DNA of 64,000 nucleotides from CALBPI01 sp038531945 (GCA_038531945.1 JBCBBH010000004.1:285031-349030), one strand, 5' to 3'. Counted from the stretch's first letter, positions 35,035 to 44,641 are shown. Notes: generated by a model not told the origin, from the sequence alone. Numbers and translations: made by a program.

Positions 35035-35889
35035 TCACACCAATAAACGGCAATAGCCGTTATCCAGGACAACCGCATCGCGCGCGTCGACACGACACTG
35101 AAACGAGACTTCCTCACCTTCCTGCCACATCAGCGTCGTGATTAACTCGCCTGGATAGACGGGCCCGCTGAAACGCGCATTAAACTCACCAATCAACGTG
35201 TGATCGAAATCGCAGATCGTCTCGAGGATCGCGCGGCAAGCAAACCCGTAGGTGCATAGTCCGTGCAGAATCGGTTTGGAAAACCCCGCGGCGCGCGCGG
35301 CATCCTGGCGAACATGTAGCGGATTGTGGTCGCCGTTAATCCGATACATCAAGGCTTGTTCCGGACGGGTCTGGGAGCGGTGTGTCAAATCGGGCGAGCG
35401 CTGCGGCACCACGTGTGGCTCTGGCAACGGATCTTGCGGCCCGTCAAAGCCGCCATCGGCGCGCGCAAACAGCGTGGAACCCAATGTGAAGAGCGGAGAT
35501 CCGTCCGAAGCTCGCCGCACATCGGTTCGGGTGACGAGAATCGCTGGCCGGTTCACGCCCTTGTCATGAATTCGGTCGACCGCAAAATCGGCCAACAAAT
35601 CCTCCGAGGCGCGCATCGGACGATGGAGTCTCAGAAACTGCTCGGCGTGCAACATTTGATCGTACTGCCAGCCGTAGTCCTGTTCGAACACGTTGACAGT
35701 CATGACGGCTGCCATGCTGGGGACTGCACGTTGGGAAGCGCTGGCCAAAAGATACTCAAGCTCCTGAGCGCTATCCGCACTGCGGCCAAAACCTACACTG
35801 AGTGCATACCAGCCGGACTGTTCCGCCCGCCAGTTGAACGGCAAGTCCTTGCGAGCCAGAGAGTTCAGCCGACTGGAATCCAGTGGCAT
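35035..35889 (-). CDS. MaoC-family enoyl-CoA hydratase 2
   Basis: The 284-residue double-hotdog protein has in its C-terminal half YRINGDHNPLHVRQDAA followed by GFSKPILHGLCTYGFA, the (R)-specific hydratase 2 motif with catalytic Asp and His. The N-terminal half is the degenerate hotdog repeat, as in peroxisomal hydratase 2. It would form (R)-3-hydroxyacyl-CoA from enoyl-CoA. It starts two bases after the phosphotransferase stop. The ATG at 35889 is used since the longer frame overlaps that gene. Confidence 0.9.
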   Translation of the reverse strand: MPLDSSRLNSLARKDLPFNWRAEQSGWYALSVGFGRSADSAQELEYLLASASQRAVPSMAAVMTVNVFEQDYGWQYDQMLHAEQFLRLHRPMRASEDLLADFAVDRIHDKGVNRPAILVTRTDVRRASDGSPLFTLGSTLFARADGGFDGPQDPLPEPHVVPQRSPDLTHRSQTRPEQALMYRINGDHNPLHVRQDAARAAGFSKPILHGLCTYGFACRAILETICDFDHTLIGEFNARFSGPVYPGELITTLMWQEGEEVSFQCRVDARDAVVLDNGYCRLLV

Positions 35890-35891
35890 GG

Positions 35892-36965
35892 CTAGCCGAC
35901 GGCTCCAGCTTGTTGCGCAAAACGCCACCCCGTCTCCGCCAACGGTCTGACCCCGGCAATCGCGCTGGCAGCATGTGCGCTGGCCGCCGTACCGTCGCGA
36001 ACCCGCCCGGCGATGCCTTGCAGGATGGCAGCAATGCGGAAAAAGTTGAATGCCGAATAAAAATCTCGGTTTTGAATGCCATCTCGGCCGGTACGTTCAC
36101 AGTACGCATCGACATAGGCACGCTCGTTTGGAATACCAAGTTCGGCAACATCGCGACCGACCAATCCGCTCGAGCCGATGCCGATATCCGGCATCTGCCA
36201 GACCATCAGATGGTAGGTGAAATCAGCCAACGGATGACCGATCGTCGACAACTCCCAATCGAGAACCGCAGCGACCCGATTCTCAGTCGGATGAAAGACC
36301 ATGTTGTCGAGTCGGTAGTCGCCATGCACGATGCTCTCGGATTGGTCCTCGGGCACGTTGGCGCCAAGCCAGTCAATCAGTTTATTCATTGGCTCTATCG
36401 TTTCAGTCTCCGAAGCTATGTACTGCTTTGACCATCGCGATATCTGCCGCTCGAAATAGTTTCCCGCCTTGCCGTAGTCTTCCAGTCCAAGGGCGCGAAA
36501 ATCGAGACTGTGCAACTTCGCGATCGTCGCGTTCATCGCGTCATAGATCTTTCCTCGGTCCAGCTTGTCGGCCTGCGGTAGGTCGGGTTCCCAGAAGATC
36601 GGACCATTCACGCAGTCCATAACGTAGAACATCGTTCCCAGTACGTCAGCGTCCTCGCACAGCAAATGCGGTCGAGCGACGGGGAAGTCGACTTCGAAGA
36701 GCGCTTTGATCACACGATACTCTCGGTCTACCGCATGCGCAGACGGCAGCAACTTGCCGGGCGGTTTTCGCCGCAACACATAGGCATGCGAGGGTGTCTC
36801 AAGTTTGTAAGTAGGGTTCGACTGTCCGCCCTTGAACTGAGACACCGACATCGGCCCATCAAACCCGCGAATGTTGTCCGCGAGATACTCAAACAATCGC
36901 GATTCATCAATCCGATGTGCTTCACGAACCGGTCGTGTACCGCTGTTTTGCTCTTGGCGACTCAA
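35892..36965 (-). CDS. Phosphotransferase (APH/ACAD10-like kinase)
   Basis: The 357-residue protein kinase-fold phosphotransferase has the catalytic IVHGDYRLDNMVFH and the metal-binding VLDWELSTIGHPLADF. It belongs to the ACAD10/11-type kinase group, members of which phosphorylate 4-hydroxyacyl-CoAs so that they can be oxidised further; antibiotic resistance is unlikely. The start is a TTG with GGGGA upstream; no ATG lies near the conserved N-terminus. It is immediately followed by a hydratase 2 gene, which supports an acyl-CoA role. The substrate is inferred. Confidence 0.85.
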   Translation of the reverse strand: MSRQEQNSGTRPVREAHRIDESRLFEYLADNIRGFDGPMSVSQFKGGQSNPTYKLETPSHAYVLRRKPPGKLLPSAHAVDREYRVIKALFEVDFPVARPHLLCEDADVLGTMFYVMDCVNGPIFWEPDLPQADKLDRGKIYDAMNATIAKLHSLDFRALGLEDYGKAGNYFERQISRWSKQYIASETETIEPMNKLIDWLGANVPEDQSESIVHGDYRLDNMVFHPTENRVAAVLDWELSTIGHPLADFTYHLMVWQMPDIGIGSSGLVGRDVAELGIPNERAYVDAYCERTGRDGIQNRDFYSAFNFFRIAAILQGIAGRVRDGTAASAHAASAIAGVRPLAETGWRFAQQAGAVG

Positions 36966-37034
36966 AGCAATCCCCGCCTGTCCTGTCCAGCTTGCGAGAG
37001 TACTACGTCCTTGCCCATCACGCGCGAAGTTGTG

Positions 37035-38693
37035 TCAGGTGCGCCAGCGCCTGAGTGTACTCAACGTGCCGCGAGCCAACACAGAGACCTCATTCGCCGC
37101 TCGCGGATCGGCGACAGCAGGCGCGAGCGAGCTGGCCATTTTCTTGCCGAGTTCAACGCCCCACTGGTCAAAGCTGTTGATACCGAAAATCACGCCTTCT
37201 ACGAACACTTTGTGCTCGTACAACGCAATAAGCTGCCCCAGGGTGCGCGCGTTCAATTCTTTGACTAGCAATAGGCTGCTTGGTCGGTTGCCTGCGTGAA
37301 CCTTATGGCGACTCAGTTCACGTGCATCACGTTCACGCATGCCGCGCGCAATGAGTTCAGCGTAGGCCTCGGACTCGCTGTAACCGAACGCCATTGCATC
37401 GGCCTGTGCTACACAATTGGCGATCGCGAGGTCCTGCTGTGCTTGCGACGCGCCTGACGAGCGTGCCGGAAGAATGAAGTCGGCGGGGCAGATTCGTGTG
37501 CCCTGGTGAAGCAATTGGTAGAACGAGTGTTGGGCGTTGGAGCCGGGCTCACCCCAGATGATTGCTCCGGTTCCGAGTTTGACTGACCGACCATCCCGGC
37601 GCACGGATTTTCCATTACTTTCCATCTGGAGCTGTTGGAGATACGCGGGGAACCGTGCCAGTCGGTGGTCATACGGCAGAATCGCGTGAGTTTCCCCACC
37701 AAGAAAGTGGCTGTTCCATACTGCCAGCAATGCCATCAGAACAGGCACATTCTCATTCAGGGGCGCCGACAGAAAATGCTGATCCAGCATCCGCGCACCT
37801 TTGAGAAGATCGCGAAACGTCGAACTGCCGACTGACAATGCGATCGATAACCCTACCGCAGACCACAACGAGTAACGGCCTCCGACCCAATCCCAAAATC
37901 CGAATCGACGATCAGGACGAATACCGAACGCATCCATGGCCGTGTGGTTCGTTGACGCTGCAGCAAAGTGATCGGCGACCGCATCCTCGCCAAGCGACTG
38001 GCTAATCCAGGTCCTTGCGGCTTGGGCATTGGTCATGGTTTCGAGTGTTGTGAACGTCTTTGAACAAATGACGATCAAGGTGCGACTCGGGTCCAGCGTC
38101 TTCGCCAAATCGGCAAGTTGCGTTCCGTCTACGTTCGACACGCAATGCAAACGCAACCCGCTGCCAACGTGCGCCAACGCGGTACCGGCCATATCGATAC
38201 CGAGGTCAGATCCGCCGATACCGATGTTGATGACATCGGTGAACCGCACACCATTCGACGATTTCACAGTCCCGTTGTGAACGGTGTCCACGAATCGCAG
38301 CATCGCACGCAATACGGACTGCACCTCGCGCGAGGCCGGCGCCAACGGATGCTCGCGTTTCAGCCGACCCGCTCTCAACAGGGTGTGCAAGACAGCACGA
38401 CCTTCCGTGTTGTTGATCGGATCGCCCGCGAACATCGCCGTGCGGCTATGTTCGACCTCAGCTTGCCTCGCGAGGGACACGAGGTGTCGCAATGTTCCCG
38501 GGCGAATTCGCTGGCGCGAGAAGTCGAAAACGATGTCCGCGGCGCGCGCTGTAAGGCGCTCGTAACGCTTTGGATCCGATCGCACCAGTCCCCGAATATC
38601 CGTGCTCCGAAGTTTGGTCGCCTCGGCAGTCAAATGCCGCCAGGCCGGCAGGTCGAGCGGGTATCTTGCGCGAAGTTTGGATTGCGGCGTCAT
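37035..38693 (-). CDS. pgi: Glucose-6-phosphate isomerase
   Basis: The 552-residue phosphoglucose isomerase has INIGIGGSDLG, ICSKTFTTLETMTN and GEPGSNAQHSFYQLLHQGT, the last with the catalytic Glu-region, plus the C-terminal Lys in KVFVEGVIFGINSFDQWGVELGK. It interconverts glucose 6-phosphate and fructose 6-phosphate. The ATG at 38693 overlaps the epimerase stop (ATGA), so it is coupled to UDP-sugar genes, which fits supply of hexose phosphate for sugar nucleotides. Confidence 0.95.
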   Translation of the reverse strand: MTPQSKLRARYPLDLPAWRHLTAEATKLRSTDIRGLVRSDPKRYERLTARAADIVFDFSRQRIRPGTLRHLVSLARQAEVEHSRTAMFAGDPINNTEGRAVLHTLLRAGRLKREHPLAPASREVQSVLRAMLRFVDTVHNGTVKSSNGVRFTDVINIGIGGSDLGIDMAGTALAHVGSGLRLHCVSNVDGTQLADLAKTLDPSRTLIVICSKTFTTLETMTNAQAARTWISQSLGEDAVADHFAAASTNHTAMDAFGIRPDRRFGFWDWVGGRYSLWSAVGLSIALSVGSSTFRDLLKGARMLDQHFLSAPLNENVPVLMALLAVWNSHFLGGETHAILPYDHRLARFPAYLQQLQMESNGKSVRRDGRSVKLGTGAIIWGEPGSNAQHSFYQLLHQGTRICPADFILPARSSGASQAQQDLAIANCVAQADAMAFGYSESEAYAELIARGMRERDARELSRHKVHAGNRPSSLLLVKELNARTLGQLIALYEHKVFVEGVIFGINSFDQWGVELGKKMASSLAPAVADPRAANEVSVLARGTLSTLRRWRT

Positions 38694-39703
38694 GCGTCGT
38701 AGTACTCTCGATACCAATCGACGAAGTTGTTAACGCCTACCTCAATCGGAGTCGCCGGCTTGTAGTCGACATCGGCGACCAGGTCCTCGACATCAGCATA
38801 GGTATCCGGCACATCGCCCGGCTGCAACGGCAAAAGATTCATCTCTGCTTTTTTGCCGACAGCGTCTTCGATCACTTCGATATAGCGCAAAAGCTCAACC
38901 GGTTGGTTATTGCCGATATTGTAAATCCGGTAGGGGGCGCTACTCGTTCCTGGATCCGGCTGCATCGGATCCCAGGATGCATTCGGCGCAGCGACATGAT
39001 CCATGGTTCGCACCACCCCTTCGACGATGTCATCTACGTATGTGAAATCCCGCCGATGATGTCCATGGTTGAACACGTTGATCGGCTTGCCTTCGATGAT
39101 ATTTTTCGTAAACAAAAACAGCGCCATATCGGGGCGCCCATACGGACCATACACTGTAAAAAACCGGAGTCCGGTTGTTGGCAGGTCGTAGAGATTTGAG
39201 TAAGAGTGCGCCATGAGCTCATTGGCTTTTTTGGTGGCTCCATAGAGCGCCAGAGGATGGTCAACATTGTCGTGAATCGAAAACGGCATGTTGGCATTTG
39301 CGCCGTACACACTGCTCGATGAGGCGTATACCAAATGCTCGATTTTATGGTGGCGGCATCCTTCCAATACATGCAGCGTGCCGACGATGTTACTTTCGAT
39401 ATAGGTGTGTGGATTCTCGATCGAGTAGCGGACACCCGCCTGTGCGGCCAAGTGAACAACTTTTTGAATTTCATACTTCGCGAACACGGCTTCGACTGCC
39501 GTTCGATTCTCAAGCGCCACCCTCTCGAATGAAAAATTCGAGTACTCGCGGAGTATCTGTAAACGCGCTTCCTTCAGGCCGGGATCATAGTAATCATTGA
39601 CACAATCGAGGCCGATGACAGTATCCCCGCGCTCAAGCAGATAACGAGACGTAAAAAAACCGATGAACCCGGCGGCTCCGGTGACCAGTATATTCACTGT
39701 CAA
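38690..39703 (-). CDS. NAD-dependent epimerase, UDP-glucuronate 4-epimerase-like
   Basis: The 337-residue SDR epimerase has the NAD motif GAAGFIGFF, SSSSVYGAN, the catalytic YGATKKANE and the RRDFTYVDDIVEG segment. This pattern is that of CapI/LspL-type UDP-glucuronate 4-epimerases, which make UDP-galacturonate; UDP-GlcNAcA epimerases are close relatives. The upstream gene is a nucleotide-sugar dehydrogenase that could make its substrate. It is 12 bases after that gene and overlaps pgi. Confidence 0.87.
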   Translation of the reverse strand: MTVNILVTGAAGFIGFFTSRYLLERGDTVIGLDCVNDYYDPGLKEARLQILREYSNFSFERVALENRTAVEAVFAKYEIQKVVHLAAQAGVRYSIENPHTYIESNIVGTLHVLEGCRHHKIEHLVYASSSSVYGANANMPFSIHDNVDHPLALYGATKKANELMAHSYSNLYDLPTTGLRFFTVYGPYGRPDMALFLFTKNIIEGKPINVFNHGHHRRDFTYVDDIVEGVVRTMDHVAAPNASWDPMQPDPGTSSAPYRIYNIGNNQPVELLRYIEVIEDAVGKKAEMNLLPLQPGDVPDTYADVEDLVADVDYKPATPIEVGVNNFVDWYREYYDA

Positions 39704-39715
39704 TCCCTCTCCTGC

Positions 39716-40993
39716 CTAAAGACGTTCGTCGCTCGCATCCTCTGGCAACAAGTACTTGATGTCGTAGACAACACCGCCTTTTTTGCACATTCGACGGATC
39801 TTATCCGCCCCCCAGTCGCGATACTGCTTGTGCGCGACCGCTATGACCACAGCATCGTATGTGTCCGCTTTAGGCTGATCAACAAGCTCCAGACCGTATT
39901 CCATTTCAGCTTCTGCGGAGTCGGCCCAGGGATCACTAACCGCTACGTCGATTCCGTAACTGCGCAACTCCGAAACGAGATCGATGACTTTTGTGTTTCG
40001 GATGTCCGGACAGTCTTCTTTGAACGTCAGTCCAAGCACTAGAAGTTTTGCGCCTTTTGGCTGGATATCATGCGCGATCATCAATTTGATGATCCTTCCC
40101 GCAACATACAACGCCATATTGTCGTTGATGCGGCGCCCAGCCAATATCATTTCGGGGTGATAACCCAATTCGACTGCCTTGTGCGTGAGGTAGTACGGGT
40201 CAACACCGATACAATGCCCGCCAACCATTCCGGGGCGGAATGGCAGGAAGTTCCACTTCGTTCCCGCGGCTTTGAGTACGTCCTCGGTATCGATGCCAAC
40301 TCGTTCGAATATCATCGCCAATTCGTTGACCAAAGCGATGTTGACGTCGCGCTGCGTGTTCTCGATCACCTTCGCCGCTTCCGCGACTTTTATTGACGTC
40401 GCCTTATGCGTGCCCGCGACGATGATCGACGCATACAACGCATCGACAAAATCTGCGGTCGCTTGATCCGAACCCGATGTGACTTTGAGTATGTCCGGCA
40501 AGCGATGTGTTTTGTCGCCAGGATTAATCCGCTCTGGACTGTAGCCGACGTAGAAATCCTCGTTGAGCTTCAATCCGGACTCTGACTCGAGAAATGGGAC
40601 GCAAAACTCCTCAGTCGCACCCGGATAGACCGTCGATTCATAGACCACGACATCGCCGGGCTTGAGCAAACTGCCTAACGCCTGGCTTGCAGAACGCAAC
40701 GGACCAAGAATCGGTCGATTGTTTCGTCCAACCGGCGTCGGCACAGTGACGATATAGACGTTTGCATACGCGAGATCCTGCGGATCATCCGTGAACGTCA
40801 GATGCTCGGCAGCAGCGAGCAGCTCGGGTTCTACTTCGAGGGTACTGTCATCGCCAGCGCGCAGCTCCTCGATCCGATCGGGTTTGAGATCGAAACCCAC
40901 CGTCGGAAAGCGCTTGCCAAACTCAACGGCGAGCGGCAGCCCGACGTAACCCAGACCAACGATCCCTAAACGGACCTCTTCAAGACGACGCAT
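39716..40993 (-). CDS. Nucleotide-sugar dehydrogenase (TviB/WbpO-like)
   Basis: The 425-residue UDP-sugar 6-dehydrogenase has the NAD motif GIVGLGYVGLPLA, VYESTVYPGATEE, and the catalytic Cys in MVGGHCIGVDPYYLTHKA. The last motif (VDPYYLTH) marks the UDP-HexNAc dehydrogenase group rather than UDP-glucose dehydrogenase, so UDP-GlcNAc or UDP-GalNAc is the likelier substrate. The ATG at 40993 begins the fold; the longer frame runs into nhaB. No glycosyltransferases are adjacent. Confidence 0.87.
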   Translation of the reverse strand: MRRLEEVRLGIVGLGYVGLPLAVEFGKRFPTVGFDLKPDRIEELRAGDDSTLEVEPELLAAAEHLTFTDDPQDLAYANVYIVTVPTPVGRNNRPILGPLRSASQALGSLLKPGDVVVYESTVYPGATEEFCVPFLESESGLKLNEDFYVGYSPERINPGDKTHRLPDILKVTSGSDQATADFVDALYASIIVAGTHKATSIKVAEAAKVIENTQRDVNIALVNELAMIFERVGIDTEDVLKAAGTKWNFLPFRPGMVGGHCIGVDPYYLTHKAVELGYHPEMILAGRRINDNMALYVAGRIIKLMIAHDIQPKGAKLLVLGLTFKEDCPDIRNTKVIDLVSELRSYGIDVAVSDPWADSAEAEMEYGLELVDQPKADTYDAVVIAVAHKQYRDWGADKIRRMCKKGGVVYDIKYLLPEDASDERL

Positions 40994-41012
40994 TGTGTGC
41001 CCCGATCGTTTT

Positions 41013-42518
41013 TTATAGTAGGTAGACGACAGCAAAAAAGCCGGTAATGCTCATTGTGATCGTATACGGCAGTGCCATGTAAACCATGCGGCCGTACGAC
41101 AGGCGAATTAATGGCGCCAGAGCAGAGGTCAGCAAAAACAGGAATGCTGCCTGTCCGTTAGGTGTAGCCACACTCGGAATATTCGTTCCGGTGTTGATCG
41201 CGACAATCAGCAAATCGAACTGCGCTCGATCAATAATTGAAGCATTCAGTGCCGCCTCGACCTGACCCACGTAAACCGTGGCCACGAACACGTTATCGCT
41301 GATCATCGAAAGCACGCCGTTCGCGACATAGAACAACACTGCCTGAAGCTTGCCTTCGTAGTTCAAGAGACTATCCGTTATCGGCGAGAACAGGTGCTGC
41401 TCTTCGATCACCCCCACGACCGCAAAGAATACCACCAGGAGTGCGGTGAACGGCAGCGCCTCTTCGAATGCATGTCCGATCTGGTGCTCTTCAATCACCC
41501 CGTTAAACGCGGTCGCCAGTACGATGATTCCCAGCCCGATAATTCCCGGTGTCGCGACGTGCGTCAAAAGCGCGACGACGAGGAGTACTGCGACGATACC
41601 TTGTACGACCAACTTGGCGACGTCATGCTTGGTTCGCTTCTCTGTCTCGTCGCGATCAAAGTCCTCGAGCACTTCTCGAACACTCTGCGGAAGCTCGGCG
41701 CCGTAGCTGAACCACTTCAGTTTTTCGAGCAGCAGGCACGTGATCAAACCGACTACCAGGACCGGCATGGACACCGGTGCCACCCGCAGGAAGAACGTCG
41801 CGAAGTCCCAGCCCGCTTTCTCCGCGAGCAACAGATTTTGTGGTTCCCCGACCAAAGTCGTGACGCCGCCCAATGCAGTACCGACTGCTCCGTGCATCAT
41901 GAGGCTGCGCAAGAAACTCCTGAACTGTTCGAGATCCTGGCGACGCTCGTCGGCAACGCTTCCATCATCGTTGCGGTCGTACACATGATCATCCAGCTTC
42001 GAGCTGCTCACGCATTTGTGATAGACGCCATAAAAGCCGACTGCAACGGCAATAATGACCGCGGTGACAGTCAACGCATCGAGAAACGCACTCAGGATCG
42101 CGGCCATCACACTGAACAACAGCGACAACAGCGCTTTGGAACGCACGCGCAGCAAAATCTTTGTAAAAACGAACAGCAGCATGTTCTTCAGGAAGTACAC
42201 GCCAGCGACCATGAACATCAGGAGGAGAATGACCTCAAGATTCTTCTCGATCTCGTGCAACACCGTGTACGGGGTTGCCAGTCCGATGATCAGCGCCTCA
42301 ATCGCCAGCAAGCCACCAGGCTGTAGCGGGTAGCATTTCAGCGCCATCGCGAGTGTGAAGATAAACTCGAGAATGAGTGCCCAGCCGGTGACGAACGGGC
42401 CTGCAACAACCAACAGGATCGGGTTTAGAACCAGAAAACCAATGATAGTGGTCTTGTACCAACTAGGCGTGTTGCCCAGGAAATTGGCGCGAAAGGCTTG
42501 ACCCAGGGTGGTGACCAT
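41013..42518 (-). CDS. nhaB: Na+/H+ antiporter NhaB
   Basis: The 501-residue protein has about 12 hydrophobic spans and an N-terminal FLGNTPSWYKTTI typical of NhaB, with SAFLDALTVTAVIIAVAVGFYGVYHK and later ALGGVTTLVGEPQNLLLA as conserved loops. It exchanges cytoplasmic Na+ for external H+ across the inner membrane, in keeping with a saline habitat. The ATG at 42518 is preferred to a TTG seven codons earlier. It lies 19 bases before the nucleotide-sugar dehydrogenase start. Confidence 0.93.
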   Translation of the reverse strand: MVTTLGQAFRANFLGNTPSWYKTTIIGFLVLNPILLVVAGPFVTGWALILEFIFTLAMALKCYPLQPGGLLAIEALIIGLATPYTVLHEIEKNLEVILLLMFMVAGVYFLKNMLLFVFTKILLRVRSKALLSLLFSVMAAILSAFLDALTVTAVIIAVAVGFYGVYHKCVSSSKLDDHVYDRNDDGSVADERRQDLEQFRSFLRSLMMHGAVGTALGGVTTLVGEPQNLLLAEKAGWDFATFFLRVAPVSMPVLVVGLITCLLLEKLKWFSYGAELPQSVREVLEDFDRDETEKRTKHDVAKLVVQGIVAVLLVVALLTHVATPGIIGLGIIVLATAFNGVIEEHQIGHAFEEALPFTALLVVFFAVVGVIEEQHLFSPITDSLLNYEGKLQAVLFYVANGVLSMISDNVFVATVYVGQVEAALNASIIDRAQFDLLIVAINTGTNIPSVATPNGQAAFLFLLTSALAPLIRLSYGRMVYMALPYTITMSITGFFAVVYLL

Positions 42519-42558
42519 AATAGCTGCTTCCTTCAACAACAGGCGTGCGCGTTCAGTT

Positions 42559-42574
42559 GCGCCGCATCCGGCGC
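42559..42574. repeat. Hairpin between dnaQ and nhaB
   Basis: GCGCCG-CATC-CGGCGC forms a GC-rich 6-bp stem with a four-base loop in the 86-base gap after dnaQ. No T-run follows, so it is at best a weak or Rho-assisted end of the dnaQ transcript. Confidence 0.35.
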
Positions 42575-42604
42575 GATTGTAAAGGAAGCGGCCGTAACGT
42601 GCAG

Positions 42605-43348
42605 TTATTTAGCTAGTTTTTGATTTTTCTGCCAAACGGGCGTGCCACCACACGCCTCGCTCACGCGCGCCATCAATGCATCGTGCGCCGCCAGTTCTTC
42701 CTGTGACGGTTCGAGCGTCGGAGTTTTCAACGACGGGAGGGGTCGATGTTCAACGTCATCGGTTGTCGGCCCGCGATGGCTGGATTCCGCGTCAAGATCT
42801 TCGAACAACGCATTCTGCCCGCCGGTCATCAACAGATATACGTCGCCCAGCAATCGCGCATCGAGCAAGGCTCCATGCAACTCGCGCCCCGAATTATCGA
42901 CCTGATAGCGCTTGCACAGGGCGTCCAGACTGTTGCGAGCCCCGGGGTGCTGCGCCCTCGCCAGCACGAGGGTGTCGAGAATAGGACACAGATCTTGCAG
43001 ACGCTGGCGCTTGTGCCCCATGCGGCGCAGTTCGTGCTCCAGGAACCCGACATCGAACGGCGCGTTGTGAATCACAAGCTCCGCACCGACGACAAACTCC
43101 AGAAACTCATCTGCAATCTCGGGGAAACGCGGCTGATCCGCGAGATCCTCATTGGTAATGCCGTGCACGGCAATCGCGCCATCATCGATCCGGCGGTCCG
43201 GATTCAGGTAGCGATGCCAGGTGTTGCCGGTCACACGACGATTGACGAGCTCGACACACCCGATCTCGATGATTCGATGATCATCCGCTGGCTCCAGACC
43301 GGTCGTTTCCGTATCCAGAACAATTTGCCGCTTGCTCGCTTCTGTCAT
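42605..43348 (-). CDS. dnaQ: DNA polymerase III epsilon subunit (3'-5' exonuclease)
   Basis: The 247-residue DEDDh exonuclease has Exo I LDTETTGLEP, Exo II around HNAPFDVGFLEHE and Exo III with HGALLDARLLGDVY. The C-terminal tail after residue 185 binds the polymerase alpha subunit. It proofreads during replication. Its start overlaps the rnhA stop (ATGA). The order methyltransferase-rnhA-dnaQ matches E. coli yafS-rnhA-dnaQ, although there rnhA and dnaQ are divergent. Confidence 0.94.
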   Translation of the reverse strand: MTEASKRQIVLDTETTGLEPADDHRIIEIGCVELVNRRVTGNTWHRYLNPDRRIDDGAIAVHGITNEDLADQPRFPEIADEFLEFVVGAELVIHNAPFDVGFLEHELRRMGHKRQRLQDLCPILDTLVLARAQHPGARNSLDALCKRYQVDNSGRELHGALLDARLLGDVYLLMTGGQNALFEDLDAESSHRGPTTDDVEHRPLPSLKTPTLEPSQEELAAHDALMARVSEACGGTPVWQKNQKLAK

Positions 43349-43785
43349 GTGTTTGCCTGCTCCAATCCTTCATTGGCCAGCGCGTCAGCGCGCTCGTTGC
43401 CAGGGTCTCCCGCATGCCCCTTGACCCAATGCCATTCGATCGTATGCCGCTGCGTGGCACCGTCGAGTGCTTCCCACAAGTCCTGATTCTTGACAGGTTT
43501 CTTCGCGGCAGTTTTCCAGCCTCTGGCTTTCCAGCCCGCGAGCCATTTCGTAATGCCATCGCGAACGTAGACCGAATCGGTGTACAGATCGACATCACAG
43601 GCACGGCGTAACGCGTTCAAAGCCTCAATCGCAGCGCGAAGCTCCATTCGATTGTTCGTGGTTTCGGGCTCGCCGCCAGACAGCTCACGCCGATGCTCGC
43701 CGGATTGTAGCAACGCACCCCAGCCGCCTGGGCCGGGGTTGCCTCTGCAGGCCCCGTCCGTGTAGATCGTCACTCGAGTCGTCAT
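43345..43785 (-). CDS. rnhA: Ribonuclease HI
   Basis: The 146-residue enzyme has the catalytic residues in IYTDGACRGNPGPGGW (Asp), NNRMELRAAIEAL (Glu) and LYTDSVYVRDGI (Asp), and the WVKGHAGDPGNERAD segment with the final His and Asp. It degrades RNA in RNA-DNA hybrids. The ATG at 43785 shares its A with the upstream stop (TAATG) and begins the conserved fold; a longer frame adds 62 residues inside the upstream gene. Confidence 0.95.
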   Translation of the reverse strand: MTTRVTIYTDGACRGNPGPGGWGALLQSGEHRRELSGGEPETTNNRMELRAAIEALNALRRACDVDLYTDSVYVRDGITKWLAGWKARGWKTAAKKPVKNQDLWEALDGATQRHTIEWHWVKGHAGDPGNERADALANEGLEQANT

Positions 43786-44561
43786 TAACTTGGGGTCGGA
43801 TCCTGGTCGCCAGGTCCTTTTCGAAGTCTCGCGACAGGCCGTAGTCCGGTCTCCGACACACTGCCGCCGACAACCTGGGCCCGAGTACGCCAACTCGGTC
43901 GCAGCGGTGTCATCGCGGCGAATCGTTTTCTCGCAGTAATCAACTGGCACGCCGCGAATTCCGGCCACCACCTGCGACCAATCGATTCCCAGCGGGCGGA
44001 TATCGGTGCTCCAAGCCCACGCAGCGGCAACCGGAAGAAAAATCGCTCGTAGTCGTCGACCCGCATGTTCAGTAGCGCAAGCCAGTCCTTCAGGTTTCGC
44101 TCACCCTGCAACCGTCTCGCACCAGTGGGGTAACCGCCCGGCGTCAGGAAATTGCGCAAGCCCCAGAATCCGAACGGCTTGAAGGCCAGCATGACCAGTT
44201 TTCCTTCGCTGCGCAGCACGCGGTGCGCCTCGCGCAGCACGTCATGCGGGCGTTCCGAAAAATCGAGCGTATGCGGCATGACCAGCGCGTCGACGCTGCT
44301 GGTCGCGAACGGCAAATTCCAGAACTCTGCCGCGACGTCACCGCCTTCGCCTCGCCCATAGACCGTCGTAGCGGCTTGCGTCCGGGCAAGAGGCTTTACG
44401 CCTTCACGCGTACCCCACCGACCGATCTGAAGCAGGTGCTCCCCGAACACACCGTCGAGCGTTGCTCTCAGCCGTGCACTTTGCGCTTCCAGCAATGCGC
44501 GCGCCACGGCGCTTTCGAACCATTCGGGGTGCAAACTCGCTTGTGGGACACCGGCGGACAT
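43785..44561 (-). CDS. Class I SAM-dependent methyltransferase (YafS-like)
   Basis: The 258-residue methyltransferase-fold protein has LLQIGRWG as a degenerate motif I, LPFATSSVDALVMPHTLDFSE as motif II and LREAHRVLRSEGKLVMLAF as the post-II strand-helix. It occupies the place of yafS before rnhA. The substrate is unknown. The basic C-terminal tail may contact nucleic acid, but this is a guess. It is divergent from mltD with 80 bases between them. Confidence 0.82.
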   Translation of the reverse strand: MSAGVPQASLHPEWFESAVARALLEAQSARLRATLDGVFGEHLLQIGRWGTREGVKPLARTQAATTVYGRGEGGDVAAEFWNLPFATSSVDALVMPHTLDFSERPHDVLREAHRVLRSEGKLVMLAFKPFGFWGLRNFLTPGGYPTGARRLQGERNLKDWLALLNMRVDDYERFFFRLPLRGLGAPISARWESIGRRWWPEFAACQLITARKRFAAMTPLRPSWRTRAQVVGGSVSETGLRPVARLRKGPGDQDPTPS

Positions 44562-44641
44562 CCGATGACATTATCGCGGCATCGGCGCAAAGGGAAGTGT
44601 CAGCTTGCAAAGGTGTGACGCATCGGTAGCATCAGAGCGCT

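Noticed and set aside
35892..36965. Antibiotic-resistance aminoglycoside phosphotransferase
   Set aside because: The kinase fold is shared, but length, motifs and the paired hydratase 2 fit the ACAD10-like acyl-CoA group better.
41394..42326. 310-codon plus-strand open frame opposite nhaB
   Set aside because: Its high content of charged residues is the mirror of membrane-span codons, typical of antisense to a transporter.
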